Of a DNA stretch of 64,000 bases, positions 38,116 through 46,604 are shown one piece after another. The notes beneath the pieces were generated by a model. That model had not been told where the DNA came from, did no database searches, and saw nothing but the letters and a program-made list of their open reading frames with translations. Every line of letters starts with the position of its first letter. Within the stretch, counting starts at the first letter, position 1. The position numbers were made by a program, and so were the translations under genes. Source of the stretch: a virus; the IMG/VR virus record IMGVR_UViG_3300030119_000590, positions 1-64,000 of that record. One strand, 5' to 3'.

Positions 38116-38464
38116 ACTCATGGATGCAGTTATTGGGACGGTAAGTGACAAAGTAACAATTTCCGTGCAAATAAACAAAACCAAACACGCAGGTGAACGT
38201 CAGTCAAGACACGATCATATGCAAATATCCGAAAAAGATATTATGAATGTTGCGGATAAAGCAATTCCTGATATATCAAAGGCATTGTTGTTTGACAGAA
38301 TAGATGTTGGTGATTATATTCATGTAAAAGATAAAAAAAGTGCGTTGAATTTAATTGGAATATTACAAGAAAAATCACCGTTTAATCTGATGTTTGTAAT
38401 AATGACTGTTATGATAAAACCTAACTTTATAGCAAAGAAGGGAACTTACACTATAATTGTGTAA
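38108..38464 (+). CDS. Small protein, unknown
   Basis: A 118-residue protein overlapping the previous gene by eight bases. It contains KHAGERQSRHDHMQISEKDI (about 26-45), reminiscent of the HA-x-ER-x-x-R pattern of small RelE/BrnT/DUF4258-like proteins, then IDVGDYIHVKDKKSALNLIG and a final beta hairpin. The resemblance is too weak to assign toxin or nuclease activity. Confidence 0.7.
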   Translation: MIKLMDAVIGTVSDKVTISVQINKTKHAGERQSRHDHMQISEKDIMNVADKAIPDISKALLFDRIDVGDYIHVKDKKSALNLIGILQEKSPFNLMFVIMTVMIKPNFIAKKGTYTIIV

Positions 38465-38468
38465 TGTA

Positions 38469-38477
38469 ATATTTATA
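38469..38477 (+). promoter_or_regulatory. Candidate late promoter 3 bases before the start codon
   Basis: ATATTTATA ends three bases before the ATG at 38481 and directly follows the stop of the preceding gene at 38464. No ribosome site is present, so expression would be leaderless. Confidence 0.55.
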
Positions 38478-38480
38478 ATA

Positions 38481-39833
38481 ATGAATTTTTCTAGAAGAAA
38501 GTTTTTGCGAACCGCAGGAGCAACACTTAGTTTACCATTTTTTCCTTCCTTACTCAGTGGTAAGTCTGATTCTATACTTCCACATAAAAAATTGGTTATG
38601 ATGTATATACCTAACGGAATACTTCGTAGTAACTTTTTTCCTAACGAACTTGAAAAAGAACTTCCAAAGTTTATTGGTGGGTTCAATGCCGATAAAACTA
38701 AAGATAAAGTAAGAATAGCAAATGAACCTGGAGTTTACCCATTGGAATTAACTCCAACAATGAAACCTTTACAGAAGCATATAAAAGATATATCGTTGGT
38801 TACTGGATTAGATAGAACATATAAAAATGGTCAAGATGTTCATGCTCAAGGTGCGTCATGTTATTTAACAAGTGTATCTCCTGAACAGGCTGCCGACAAA
38901 GGAATGAAATATCCAAACGGAAGAAGTCTAGACCAAGTGATAGGAGACAAAGTGGGACACACTACGGCATACAATACTCTTGAAATAAGTTGTAATGGAT
39001 TCACTTCTGGTAAAGAAGATATATTTTTTGATAATATTTCATGGTATGGTCCGGGTAAAATAGCTCCATCAATCAGAAGTCCTCGTAAGTTGTATGATAG
39101 ATTGTTTATGTCAGACTCTTACAGAACCCATATAAATGATGTAACGGATTTAATTTTGGCAGATGCAAATTCAATCAAAGGAAAATTAGGTTCTGCTGAT
39201 AAAAATTCAATGGAAGAGTTTCTTGATATGATAAGAAATATTGAGGTTCGTATAAGCAAACTGGATGAAATAATAAAAAATGCTGACATTAAACAGCCTA
39301 CAAATGAAATTTTACCAAGAGGTCAGTACATAAAACTTCAAGCAGATATGATGTTGTTGGCAATGCAAATGGGAATAACGAATGTCAGCACATTTATGAT
39401 TGGTCCCGAAAGATGGGATGCCACTCTTTTTTATGAAGGTGTGTTTGATAATCCTGTTCAACACCACAACATGACTCATAATCAACAAAGAGAAGAAGAA
39501 GGATTAAAGAAAATTGATTTATTTCACATTGAACAATTTTCATATGTAATTTCAAAAATGAAAGAAATCAAAGAAGCAAACGGAACAAGTTTATTTGATA
39601 ATTCTTTGATTACTTATGGTGCAGGTCTTGGTGATGGAGCAACACATCAATATTTTGATTTGCCGATGATTGTTGCGGGTCTGGGTCAGAATCAAATTAA
39701 ACAAGGAAGGTATATTCAGTGCAAGAGTGGGACATTGAATTCAAATTTATGGTTAACTTTAGCAAATTTAATGGGACTCGAAATCAGCTCTTTTTCAGAT
39801 AGTAACGGAGTCATTTCTGACTTATGGACATAA
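38481..39833 (+). CDS. DUF1552 family protein with Tat signal peptide
   Basis: A 450-residue protein. Chosen start is ATG 38481, which puts a twin-arginine signal at the very N-terminus: MNFSRRKFLRTAG followed by a hydrophobic stretch to LLSGK (about residue 28). The body matches the DUF1552 type: KLVMMYIPNGI, a LxLVTGLD segment, H-A-Q-G-A-S-C-Y-L-T, and a late GAGLGDGATHQYFDLPMIVAG. Length fits the family (about 430-460). Members are exported proteins of unknown function common in Planctomycetes and Verrucomicrobia; some resemblance to the sulfatase/phosphatase-like DUF1501 group is my impression. It would be folded in the host cytoplasm and exported to the periplasm. Confidence 0.85.
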   Translation: MNFSRRKFLRTAGATLSLPFFPSLLSGKSDSILPHKKLVMMYIPNGILRSNFFPNELEKELPKFIGGFNADKTKDKVRIANEPGVYPLELTPTMKPLQKHIKDISLVTGLDRTYKNGQDVHAQGASCYLTSVSPEQAADKGMKYPNGRSLDQVIGDKVGHTTAYNTLEISCNGFTSGKEDIFFDNISWYGPGKIAPSIRSPRKLYDRLFMSDSYRTHINDVTDLILADANSIKGKLGSADKNSMEEFLDMIRNIEVRISKLDEIIKNADIKQPTNEILPRGQYIKLQADMMLLAMQMGITNVSTFMIGPERWDATLFYEGVFDNPVQHHNMTHNQQREEEGLKKIDLFHIEQFSYVISKMKEIKEANGTSLFDNSLITYGAGLGDGATHQYFDLPMIVAGLGQNQIKQGRYIQCKSGTLNSNLWLTLANLMGLEISSFSDSNGVISDLWT

Positions 39834-39845
39834 ACGGTGGCGGTA

Positions 39846-40247
39846 ATGAAAAAACTTAATGGTAACATTTATTTAAAGGTTGAAGAAATCGAAAAGTATA
39901 TAGACGAGGTGACAATAAGATTCAAAACATCACATCGTACACCTTTTCCTAGCAGTATTAGATATTTAGATGTTGAGTTCGTAGACCGAATCAAAGAAGA
40001 AGCAAAAAACTTATCTCTATCAATGAACTATCTATATGGATATGGTGAACAATATGCTTCGATTAAATCAATTAAACAAAAAATATTAGAAAGATTTAGA
40101 GAAGAAGATTCATGCGAAGATACTTTACACTTTATGCAATATGACCTTTCACAAACACAGAGAATAAAATATAGAACACTTTATGAAAACTTTTTGATAA
40201 ACGTATTTCTTGAAGAGTGCTTGGTAAAACTTAGAAATGTATCATAG
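39846..40247 (+). CDS. Small helical protein, unknown
   Basis: A 133-residue protein, mainly helical and charged. ATG 39846 is preferred over GTG 39837 because GGTGG precedes it at a suitable distance. It begins 13 bases after the DUF1552 stop and is probably co-transcribed. No motif recognised; by position upstream of the terminase region it could take part in packaging or head assembly, but nothing in the sequence shows it. Confidence 0.75.
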   Translation: MKKLNGNIYLKVEEIEKYIDEVTIRFKTSHRTPFPSSIRYLDVEFVDRIKEEAKNLSLSMNYLYGYGEQYASIKSIKQKILERFREEDSCEDTLHFMQYDLSQTQRIKYRTLYENFLINVFLEECLVKLRNVS

Positions 40248-40250
40248 TAT

Positions 40251-40281
40251 TTGACAAAACATAAAAAGAATGGAATAATAT
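40251..40281 (+). promoter_or_regulatory. Possible sigma70-type promoter
   Basis: A perfect TTGACA (40251-40256) is followed by AATAAT (40274-40279, 17-base spacer) or TAATAT (40276-40281, 19-base spacer). The ATG at 40286 lies only a few bases further on, so this transcript would also be nearly leaderless. Confidence 0.4.
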
Positions 40282-40285
40282 TGTT

Positions 40286-40900
40286 ATGGCTAAAATGGAC
40301 AAAGATGATTTAAAAAGTGTGATTAAAAAATCACGCAAATTATTTAAAGGAGAAGAACTTCCCAAAGTACATGGTTACGAAGGAGAAGTTGAAGAACTCG
40401 TTATTCGTCAACCTGGAGAAATATGGACAGACAAAGACGGAAAAGAATGGAAGCAAATCGGTTCTAGTACAAAAGTTAGAACTGAGACTATGATGGACAA
40501 AGTCAGAAAATCACTTCGTCAATGTCCTGCTTGCAATAAGGATATAGATCAAACCTATTTGAATAAACGAATGATGGCAATACGAGGTATGTGCTTTGAT
40601 TGTGTACAGGAGTTTGAAGCAAAACTTAAAAAAGAAGGCAAGTATGAAGATTATGAAAAGAAAACTTTGCTTGAAAATGAAAGAAGTTTTTTGGTAGAAA
40701 CCAGAGTAAAGTTAGTGGAATCAAAAGAACACATTGCATCAAATCCTGAGTTTATGAATGAAGACGGAAGTTTTGAACAGTGGAATTTACCAAATAAAGA
40801 TAAAATTTTAGAAGACCTAAACTCTGACTTAGAGGAGTTAGAAAAACGATTGAGTGAAGTTGAATCAGAGTTAATTCCGTTTGAGGGAATGAAATTTTAG
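40286..40900 (+). CDS. Zinc-ribbon and coiled-coil protein upstream of the terminase
   Basis: A 204-residue protein. CPAC (about 80-83) and CFDC (about 104-107) form a probable zinc site between a Lys-rich N-terminus and a C-terminal coiled coil (DLNSDLEELEKRLSEVESEL). It occupies the place directly before the large terminase, where gp16, the small terminase, lies in T4, but it does not look like gp16 and the assignment is open. A DNA-binding packaging factor is one possibility. Confidence 0.8.
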   Translation: MAKMDKDDLKSVIKKSRKLFKGEELPKVHGYEGEVEELVIRQPGEIWTDKDGKEWKQIGSSTKVRTETMMDKVRKSLRQCPACNKDIDQTYLNKRMMAIRGMCFDCVQEFEAKLKKEGKYEDYEKKTLLENERSFLVETRVKLVESKEHIASNPEFMNEDGSFEQWNLPNKDKILEDLNSDLEELEKRLSEVESELIPFEGMKF

Positions 40901-40937
40901 ACGATACCACCGACTTTTTGTAAAAAAAAGTGTATAT

Positions 40938-40948
40938 ACGTATTTATA
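40938..40948 (+). promoter_or_regulatory. Candidate late promoter 4 bases before the start codon
   Basis: ACGTATTTATA ends four bases before the terminase ATG at 40953; only GAGG lies in between. Confidence 0.55.
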
Positions 40949-40952
40949 GAGG

Positions 40953-42551
40953 ATGGCAAATAACAATCCTCCACTCCGTGAAATAATCAAGAAAGAGTAT
41001 GCTGAGTGTTTAAAATCACCTGCATACTTTATGAAAAAGTATTGTAAGATTCAGCATCCTACACTTGGTACAATTCCGTTTAATTTATACGACTTTCAAA
41101 CAAAGACTCTTGATAGTTTTCGTGACGAACAATTTAACATTGTTCTGAAAGCACGGCAAATGGGTATTTCTACACTTGTGTCTGGATATGCATTGTGGTT
41201 AATGACATTTTTTACCGATAAGTCAATTTTATGCATTGCAATCAACCAGGAGACCGCAAAAAACATTGTTACAAAGGTAACTCATATGTCTGAGCATTTA
41301 CCAAGTTGGTTACGAAGTGAATGCACTGAAAAAAATAAATTAAGTATGAGGTTTAGAAACGGAAGTAGTATTCGTGCAGCTTCAAGTAGTGTTGATGCTT
41401 CTCGTTCTACATCTTTGAGTTTACTCATCGTAGACGAGTGTGCGTTCATTTCAAATATGGAAGATATTTGGACTGCATCGCAATCTACAATTACAACCGG
41501 TGGTCGTTCTATATTACTTTCAACTCCAAATGGAATAGGTAACTTCTTCCATAAAACATGGGTTGGGTCAATGGACGGTTCTAACGATTTTAATCCAATT
41601 AAACTTCATTGGAATTTACATCCTGACCGAACACAAGAGTGGAGAGACTTACAAACAAAGTTATTGGGTGACAAAGATGCAGCCCAGGAATGTGATTGTG
41701 ACTTCATAAGCAGTGGTCGTTCGGTTATTGATGCAGATATAGTAGAATGGTATAAATCGAATAGTATGAAAGAACCACTTGAGAAACGTGGTATAAACAA
41801 AGAATATTGGTTATGGGAATATCCTGATCATTCGAAAGACTATGTTGTTGCAGCTGATGTTGCCCGAGGAGATGGAAAAGATAAAAGTGCTTTTCATGTG
41901 TTTGATGTTGAGAATTTGGTTCAAGTTGCAGAGTTCCGTGGTGATATGGAAACAAAAGATTACGGAAATCTACTTGTTGCGGTGGCAAACGAATACAATG
42001 GTGCATTGCTCGTTGTGGAAAATGCGAATATTGGTTGGGCAGTTTTGCAACAAATATTAGACAGAGGTTATAGCAATTTATATTATACTCAACGAGATTA
42101 TCAATATGTAGATGAACTTGCTCAACATACCAACAAACTTAATCGCATGGAAAAGAAGCAAGTTCCTGGATTCACAACATCCGTCAAAACTCGACCTCTG
42201 ATCATCAGTAAAATGGAAAGTTATGTCCGTGAAAAAGAAATCGTAATAAATTCAGAAAGAACGATTGAAGAAATGTTTACTTTTATATGGAACGGAATGA
42301 AAGCAGAAGCAATGCCTGGTTACACCGATGACTTGGTTATGAGTTTGTGTATTTCTTTATGGGTAAGAGATACTGCACTTAGATTTAGGTCGGAAAATAT
42401 GAATACTCAAAAATCAATGTTTGATTATATGGGTTCAACCACAAACTTGGATATGGGTGATGCTTATCTTAGGTCTGGACTAAAAAGCAATCCATACGAA
42501 ATGAAAAATCCACACGGAGAAAGTGAAAACTTGGATTGGCTATTAAAATGA
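40953..42551 (+). CDS. 17: Terminase large subunit gp17-like
   Basis: A 532-residue terminase. The ATPase domain shows an atypical Walker A LKARQMGIST (about 63-72), Walker B LLIVDEC (about 157-163) and the coupling motif STPNG (about 190). The nuclease domain starts with VVAADVARGDGKDKSA (about 296-311) with the first catalytic Asp; a later Asp is in YTDDLVMS (about 456). It powers DNA packaging into the prohead through the portal and cuts the concatemer. Length fits the family (T4 610, many marine relatives about 540). Confidence 0.95.
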   Translation: MANNNPPLREIIKKEYAECLKSPAYFMKKYCKIQHPTLGTIPFNLYDFQTKTLDSFRDEQFNIVLKARQMGISTLVSGYALWLMTFFTDKSILCIAINQETAKNIVTKVTHMSEHLPSWLRSECTEKNKLSMRFRNGSSIRAASSSVDASRSTSLSLLIVDECAFISNMEDIWTASQSTITTGGRSILLSTPNGIGNFFHKTWVGSMDGSNDFNPIKLHWNLHPDRTQEWRDLQTKLLGDKDAAQECDCDFISSGRSVIDADIVEWYKSNSMKEPLEKRGINKEYWLWEYPDHSKDYVVAADVARGDGKDKSAFHVFDVENLVQVAEFRGDMETKDYGNLLVAVANEYNGALLVVENANIGWAVLQQILDRGYSNLYYTQRDYQYVDELAQHTNKLNRMEKKQVPGFTTSVKTRPLIISKMESYVREKEIVINSERTIEEMFTFIWNGMKAEAMPGYTDDLVMSLCISLWVRDTALRFRSENMNTQKSMFDYMGSTTNLDMGDAYLRSGLKSNPYEMKNPHGESENLDWLLK

Positions 42552-42558
42552 TATTTAT
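42551..42558 (+). promoter_or_regulatory. Candidate late promoter motif
   Basis: ATATTTAT at the terminase stop codon, 27 bases before the ATG at 42586; AGGAGA lies in between as ribosome site. Confidence 0.45.
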
Positions 42559-42585
42559 GTAAAAACAACTAACAGGAGACAAAAC

Positions 42586-43194
42586 ATGATAAAAACGCCG
42601 AATATACTCATAGCAATGGGATTACTATTTTTTACAGGAGGATGTGCAACACAATCCTTACTTCCGACTCAAGGGGTATATACGGAGTCAACATTTGAAA
42701 CTTATACACAAGTTGAAGGTGTAGTTGATAAAATTGTGGTCGGAAAAACCAAATACTCGGATTTGGTAAATCTAGGTCTTGACTTGGAAAATATTCCAAA
42801 TGTTAAAAGACTTACTTACCTTGATGTGATGAGTAAGTTTAAATTAGATAGTCCGTCACGATTTACGTTGTTTAATAAAATTGAATTGCCAGCTGGTGTT
42901 TTGAAGATGTTGGCCGCAAAAGAGGAAGGTAGAGCATATGAAATAAATTTAGAACGACTTAAAAATCAAAGAGAAGGAAGTGTTTTTCTAGATGTGCTTA
43001 ATTTTAGAAAAACAATACACACAACAGGTTGGCAAATAAGTGTATTGATTCTTATTGTAGATGATACGGTTGAATATGTGCTATATTCTGGTGAAAAAAA
43101 TATAGACAGAACAGAAAAAGAAAGAAACCCACTCGGACCGTTTCAAGGTTTTGACGGAGGGGATATCGTAGGAGCCGCAACTGAATTAAAGTAA
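42586..43194 (+). CDS. Predicted lipoprotein between terminase and portal genes
   Basis: A 202-residue protein with a lipoprotein signal: short charged start, hydrophobic ILIAMGLLFF, then a lipobox ending in Cys21 (TGGC). After processing it would be anchored in a host membrane. The mature part has a repeat-like KIVVGKTKYSDLVNLGLD segment (about 47-64), reminiscent of small outer-membrane lipoproteins such as BamE/SmpA, but the match is weak. It has its own promoter-like motif and a strong ribosome site. Possible roles are superinfection exclusion, lysis at the outer membrane or envelope modification; none is shown by the sequence. Confidence 0.8.
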   Translation: MIKTPNILIAMGLLFFTGGCATQSLLPTQGVYTESTFETYTQVEGVVDKIVVGKTKYSDLVNLGLDLENIPNVKRLTYLDVMSKFKLDSPSRFTLFNKIELPAGVLKMLAAKEEGRAYEINLERLKNQREGSVFLDVLNFRKTIHTTGWQISVLILIVDDTVEYVLYSGEKNIDRTEKERNPLGPFQGFDGGDIVGAATELK

Positions 43195-43201
43195 ATACAT
43201 A

Positions 43202-43238
43202 TATATTTATTGACAATCAGATATTTATTACATACAAT
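43202..43238 (+). promoter_or_regulatory. Overlapping late-type and sigma70-type promoters before the portal gene
   Basis: TATATTTAT (43202-43210) and a second TATTTAT (43222-43228) overlap a strong sigma70-like promoter: TTGACA (43210-43215), 17-base spacer, TACAAT (43233-43238). The ATG is at 43263 with AAGG upstream, so a short normal leader is expected from the sigma70-type start. Confidence 0.6.
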
Positions 43239-43262
43239 AAAAGACTTATAAGGTTATAATTT

Positions 43263-45155
43263 ATGGCAGACGAAACAGGAGTAAAGAGATTATTTAGTGG
43301 ATTAAAGCGTATGTTTTCGTCTGAAGTTATTGTGCGTAATGTCGGAGGAAAGAAACTTAAAATTGCTGACACCGACAAATTGCAGTATAGTTCCAAGTTA
43401 AAAGACAAGTACAATAGAATGCATACATTGTATTCTGATTTTGCAAGTCAATACAATAACATTGGATTTCAAACACATCGTATAGAATTGTTTAGTGACT
43501 ACGATATGATGGAAAGTGATCCGATTATTGCAAGTGCATTGGATATATATTCTGATGAATGTACAACACGAAGTGAGTTTGGTGATGTTCTCAAAATTTC
43601 AAGTTCTGATTCAAACATCAAAGGTATCCTTGAAAATTTATTTTATGACATATTAAATATTGAGTTTAATCTATGGAGTTGGACTCGTAATATGTGTAAA
43701 TATGGAGATTTTTATTTGCACTTGGAAATTGAACCTGAATATGGAATTCACAATGTAAAACCGATTTCCACTTATGAAATGACTCGTATTGAGGATATGG
43801 ACCCAACAAATCCTTCGTATGTTATGTTTAAACAAGAAGGACAGGCTCGTTCTGACTACGAGAATTATGAAATAGCACACTTTAGAATGTTGGGTGATAG
43901 TAACTTTCTTCCGTATGGAAAAAGTGTTATTGAACCTGCTCGTAGAGTTTGGAAGCAACTCCAACTTATGGAAGATGCTATGTTGATTCACCGAGTGATG
44001 CGGGCACCTGAGAAAAGAATGTTCTATATTGACATTGGTAATATCCCACCAAACGAAGTTGATAATTTTATGCAAAAGGTTATCAATAAAATGAAGAAAG
44101 TTCCATTCGTGGACGAAAGAACCGGTGATTACAACCTTAAGTTTAATTTACAGAACATGACCGAAGACTTCTTTATGCCTGTCCGTGGAGGAGATAGTGG
44201 TACTAGAATTGAAAATCTAGGTGCTATGACTTACGATGGAACAGAAGATATTGAGTATGTTAAAAACAAAATGATGGCTGCTCTTAAAATTCCAAAAGCA
44301 TTTCTTGGATATGAAGAGGGAATAACAGGCAAAGCAACATTGGCTGCTGAAGATATTCGTTTTGCACGAACCATTGAACGTGTTCAACGAATTATGGTCA
44401 GTGAACTTACTAAAATTGCCATTGTTCATTTGTATGCCCAAGGATACAAAGACTCAAAACTTGTTGATTTTAATTTAGGTCTTACGAACCCATCTACTAT
44501 TTTTGAAGAAGAACGAGTTCGTATTCTAGGTGAGAAATTGAATACTGCAAGGGACATGATGGATGCCAAAATGTTTTCTAAGACTTGGATATACAATACC
44601 ATATTTGGGTTATCAGAAGATGAAGTTGCAGGTATTCGTGAAAACTTTGTCGATGATGCGAAGGAATATTATCGTTTGGAAACAATTCAAAACGAAGGAA
44701 CTGATCCTGCTGACCCTAACGCACAAGTTGATGATGAAGAAGGGGATGAAAGTTGGGGGTTTGGTGACTTTGAAGGTATGACTGAAGAAGAAAAAGAAAA
44801 AGCAATTGCCCAACGAAAAAAAGAAGAAAAGAAAAGGCAAAACGCACGAAAAGTATATAATCATCCTGACAACAAACCGATGGGAAGAGACCCACTCGGT
44901 TCAGGTGAAAGACGAGTATCGGGTAGAGATTGGGGTGATAGTCCTTTAAAATTAGAAGCAGATTTTAATAAACTTGACGAATTTTTATCGTCAAAAAAGT
45001 CTAAAGTTTCACTTCCAACCGAATCTTCTCTTATAGTTGAGAATACGGAAGAAGTGGTTAAAAACAAGAAAAACGATGATTTTGAGAAAAAAAGTTCGGA
45101 AAAAATTAACAAAGAAGAAGGGTATTTAAGTGAAGATAATTTAATTGATAAATGA
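43263..45155 (+). CDS. 20: Portal protein gp20-like
   Basis: A 630-residue T4-type portal protein, forming the dodecameric ring through which DNA passes. Diagnostic stretches include a DYDMMESDPIIASALDIYSDE block (about 79-99), MRAPEKRMFYIDIGN (about 243-257), AALKIPKAFLGYEEGITGKA (about 339-358) and the helix with RFARTIERVQ. The last 140 residues are acidic, then Lys-rich and probably disordered. T4 gp20 has 524 residues, so the tail here is an extension. The gene directly follows two types of promoter. Confidence 0.95.
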   Translation: MADETGVKRLFSGLKRMFSSEVIVRNVGGKKLKIADTDKLQYSSKLKDKYNRMHTLYSDFASQYNNIGFQTHRIELFSDYDMMESDPIIASALDIYSDECTTRSEFGDVLKISSSDSNIKGILENLFYDILNIEFNLWSWTRNMCKYGDFYLHLEIEPEYGIHNVKPISTYEMTRIEDMDPTNPSYVMFKQEGQARSDYENYEIAHFRMLGDSNFLPYGKSVIEPARRVWKQLQLMEDAMLIHRVMRAPEKRMFYIDIGNIPPNEVDNFMQKVINKMKKVPFVDERTGDYNLKFNLQNMTEDFFMPVRGGDSGTRIENLGAMTYDGTEDIEYVKNKMMAALKIPKAFLGYEEGITGKATLAAEDIRFARTIERVQRIMVSELTKIAIVHLYAQGYKDSKLVDFNLGLTNPSTIFEEERVRILGEKLNTARDMMDAKMFSKTWIYNTIFGLSEDEVAGIRENFVDDAKEYYRLETIQNEGTDPADPNAQVDDEEGDESWGFGDFEGMTEEEKEKAIAQRKKEEKKRQNARKVYNHPDNKPMGRDPLGSGERRVSGRDWGDSPLKLEADFNKLDEFLSSKKSKVSLPTESSLIVENTEEVVKNKKNDDFEKKSSEKINKEEGYLSEDNLIDK

Positions 45156-45180
45156 TTTTTTAAAAATATTCCACAATAAT

Positions 45181-45202
45181 TATATTTATACTCATATTTA
45201 TA
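45181..45202 (+). promoter_or_regulatory. Tandem candidate late promoter motifs
   Basis: TATATTTATA (45181-45190) and ATATTTATA (45194-45202) twelve bases apart, before the GTG start at 45229. Confidence 0.55.
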
Positions 45203-45228
45203 CTTGTATATATAAGTTTGATTTTCAC

Positions 45229-46092
45229 GTGAAAAAATTAAAACATAGTAAATTTAAGAATACTGGCATTTTGTTTGAACTATTAGTTCGGCAAATTACC
45301 GCTGATATTCTTGATGACAAACAAGACTCTCATGCCAATCGTTTAATGCGTAAGTATTTTTCTGAGGAAGCATCTCTTGGCAAAGAACAAAGATTGTATC
45401 AATTGCTCATGGAAGAGTCGGCACACGACACTATAAATGCTGAACGATTGATTGATGCGGTTGCAAAGTCTCACAAGAAACTTAATACCAAAAAGTTAGC
45501 ACAACAACGATACGAATTAGTTAAAGAAATGAAGGATGCTTATCCTATTGATGATTTTCTTCGTTCAAAAATTCGTAATTATAAAACATATGCCAGTATC
45601 TTTAAGTTGTTTGAAAGTGAAAATGAAGATATTTATTGCGATGCCAAAGAGTTGTACGAGTCAAAGAATACCATAATACAAGGATTGTGTAGTAAGAAAG
45701 CACAAACTAATGAGTCTACGGAAGATTACGAGCAACACAACGAAGACCTTCGTTTGATAACATATAAACTTCTGGTTGACAAATTTAATGAAAAGTATAG
45801 CAGTACCCTTAGTGAAGACCAACAAAAACTTCTTAAAAACTATATAAATAATATTTCAAACACGAATAGTTTGAGAGAGTATGTAGATACACAAATCCCA
45901 TTGGTAAAATCACGAATCAGTGAATTGTCTGATAAAGTCGTGGATGACGAAGTGGTTAAGATAAAACTCGGAGAGGTTATTTCTCAGTTAGATTCTATTA
46001 GTGATGGTAGAGTCGTTAAGGATTCACAAGTTTCCACTTTGCTCATGTCATATGAACTTATAAAGGAACTTGAGAAACATGAAAACAACTGA
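45229..46092 (+). CDS. Helical head-region protein, unknown
   Basis: A 287-residue, mostly helical protein. I start it at GTG 45229 (KKLKHSKFKNTGILFELLVRQ follows) because the stretch between the portal stop and this point contains two promoter-like motifs and codes for an unlikely Tyr/Ile-rich peptide. Long charged helices fill most of the length. Its place between portal and prohead protease is where T4 keeps small core proteins gp67/gp68, though it does not resemble them. I recall similar proteins at this place in other marine T4-like phages. Function unknown. Confidence 0.8.
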   Translation: MKKLKHSKFKNTGILFELLVRQITADILDDKQDSHANRLMRKYFSEEASLGKEQRLYQLLMEESAHDTINAERLIDAVAKSHKKLNTKKLAQQRYELVKEMKDAYPIDDFLRSKIRNYKTYASIFKLFESENEDIYCDAKELYESKNTIIQGLCSKKAQTNESTEDYEQHNEDLRLITYKLLVDKFNEKYSSTLSEDQQKLLKNYINNISNTNSLREYVDTQIPLVKSRISELSDKVVDDEVVKIKLGEVISQLDSISDGRVVKDSQVSTLLMSYELIKELEKHENN

Positions 46093-46600
46093 AAAAAATC
46101 TTAGAAAGTTAATCCGTAATTTATTAAACGAACTATTAACCGAAGAGTGTAGTGATTGTAATCATGACGATTGTGAAAAGTGCCCTCCACAGAATGTAAG
46201 TGAATTAACGTCTACTGCAAACATAGATGGTTATCAAACTCCATTCGCATTTGATCCAAAAGATGAAGAAGAACATGAAGAGTCTATAAAAGATACTGCT
46301 GAAGTATTTGATTTTAAAACAACTAAGAACGAAAAGAATAATACGATTTCCGAAGGTAGGAGTTTATATCATCTTTATAGAGACCATCCAGATATGACAC
46401 CAAGACAAAAAATAGGTGTTACTATTCGTGAAATAAATAAAATGCTTGGTGATGTCGAAAAGTTGGTATCAGTAGGCTCTAAGTTTAAGTCTGAAGTTTC
46501 TGTAAGCAACGATTCGTATTGGAAAACAACCACACGATATTTAGATAAATTAGAATCTAGATTGCAAAGAATTTCTGAAAAAGTTCGTGAACTAAGATAA
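46079..46600 (+). CDS. Small head-region protein with N-terminal targeting-like helix and Cys cluster
   Basis: A 173-residue protein, overlapping the previous gene by 14 bases; AAGGA at 46063-46067 supports ATG 46079. It opens with KNLRKLIRNLLNELLTEE, the amphipathic helix plus L-x-E pattern shared by several genes here. Directly behind it is a cysteine cluster (CSDCNHDDCEKC, about 24-35) that could bind zinc. TISEG (about 93-97) is a second possible protease site. The C-terminus is a coiled coil. Probably a prohead core or internal protein. Confidence 0.75.
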   Translation: MKTTEKNLRKLIRNLLNELLTEECSDCNHDDCEKCPPQNVSELTSTANIDGYQTPFAFDPKDEEEHEESIKDTAEVFDFKTTKNEKNNTISEGRSLYHLYRDHPDMTPRQKIGVTIREINKMLGDVEKLVSVGSKFKSEVSVSNDSYWKTTTRYLDKLESRLQRISEKVRELR

Positions 46601-46604
46601 CATC

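Noticed and set aside
45145-45228. Start of the 45229 gene at TTG 45145
   Set aside because: The extra part covers two promoter-like motifs and encodes an improbable Tyr/Ile/His-rich peptide.
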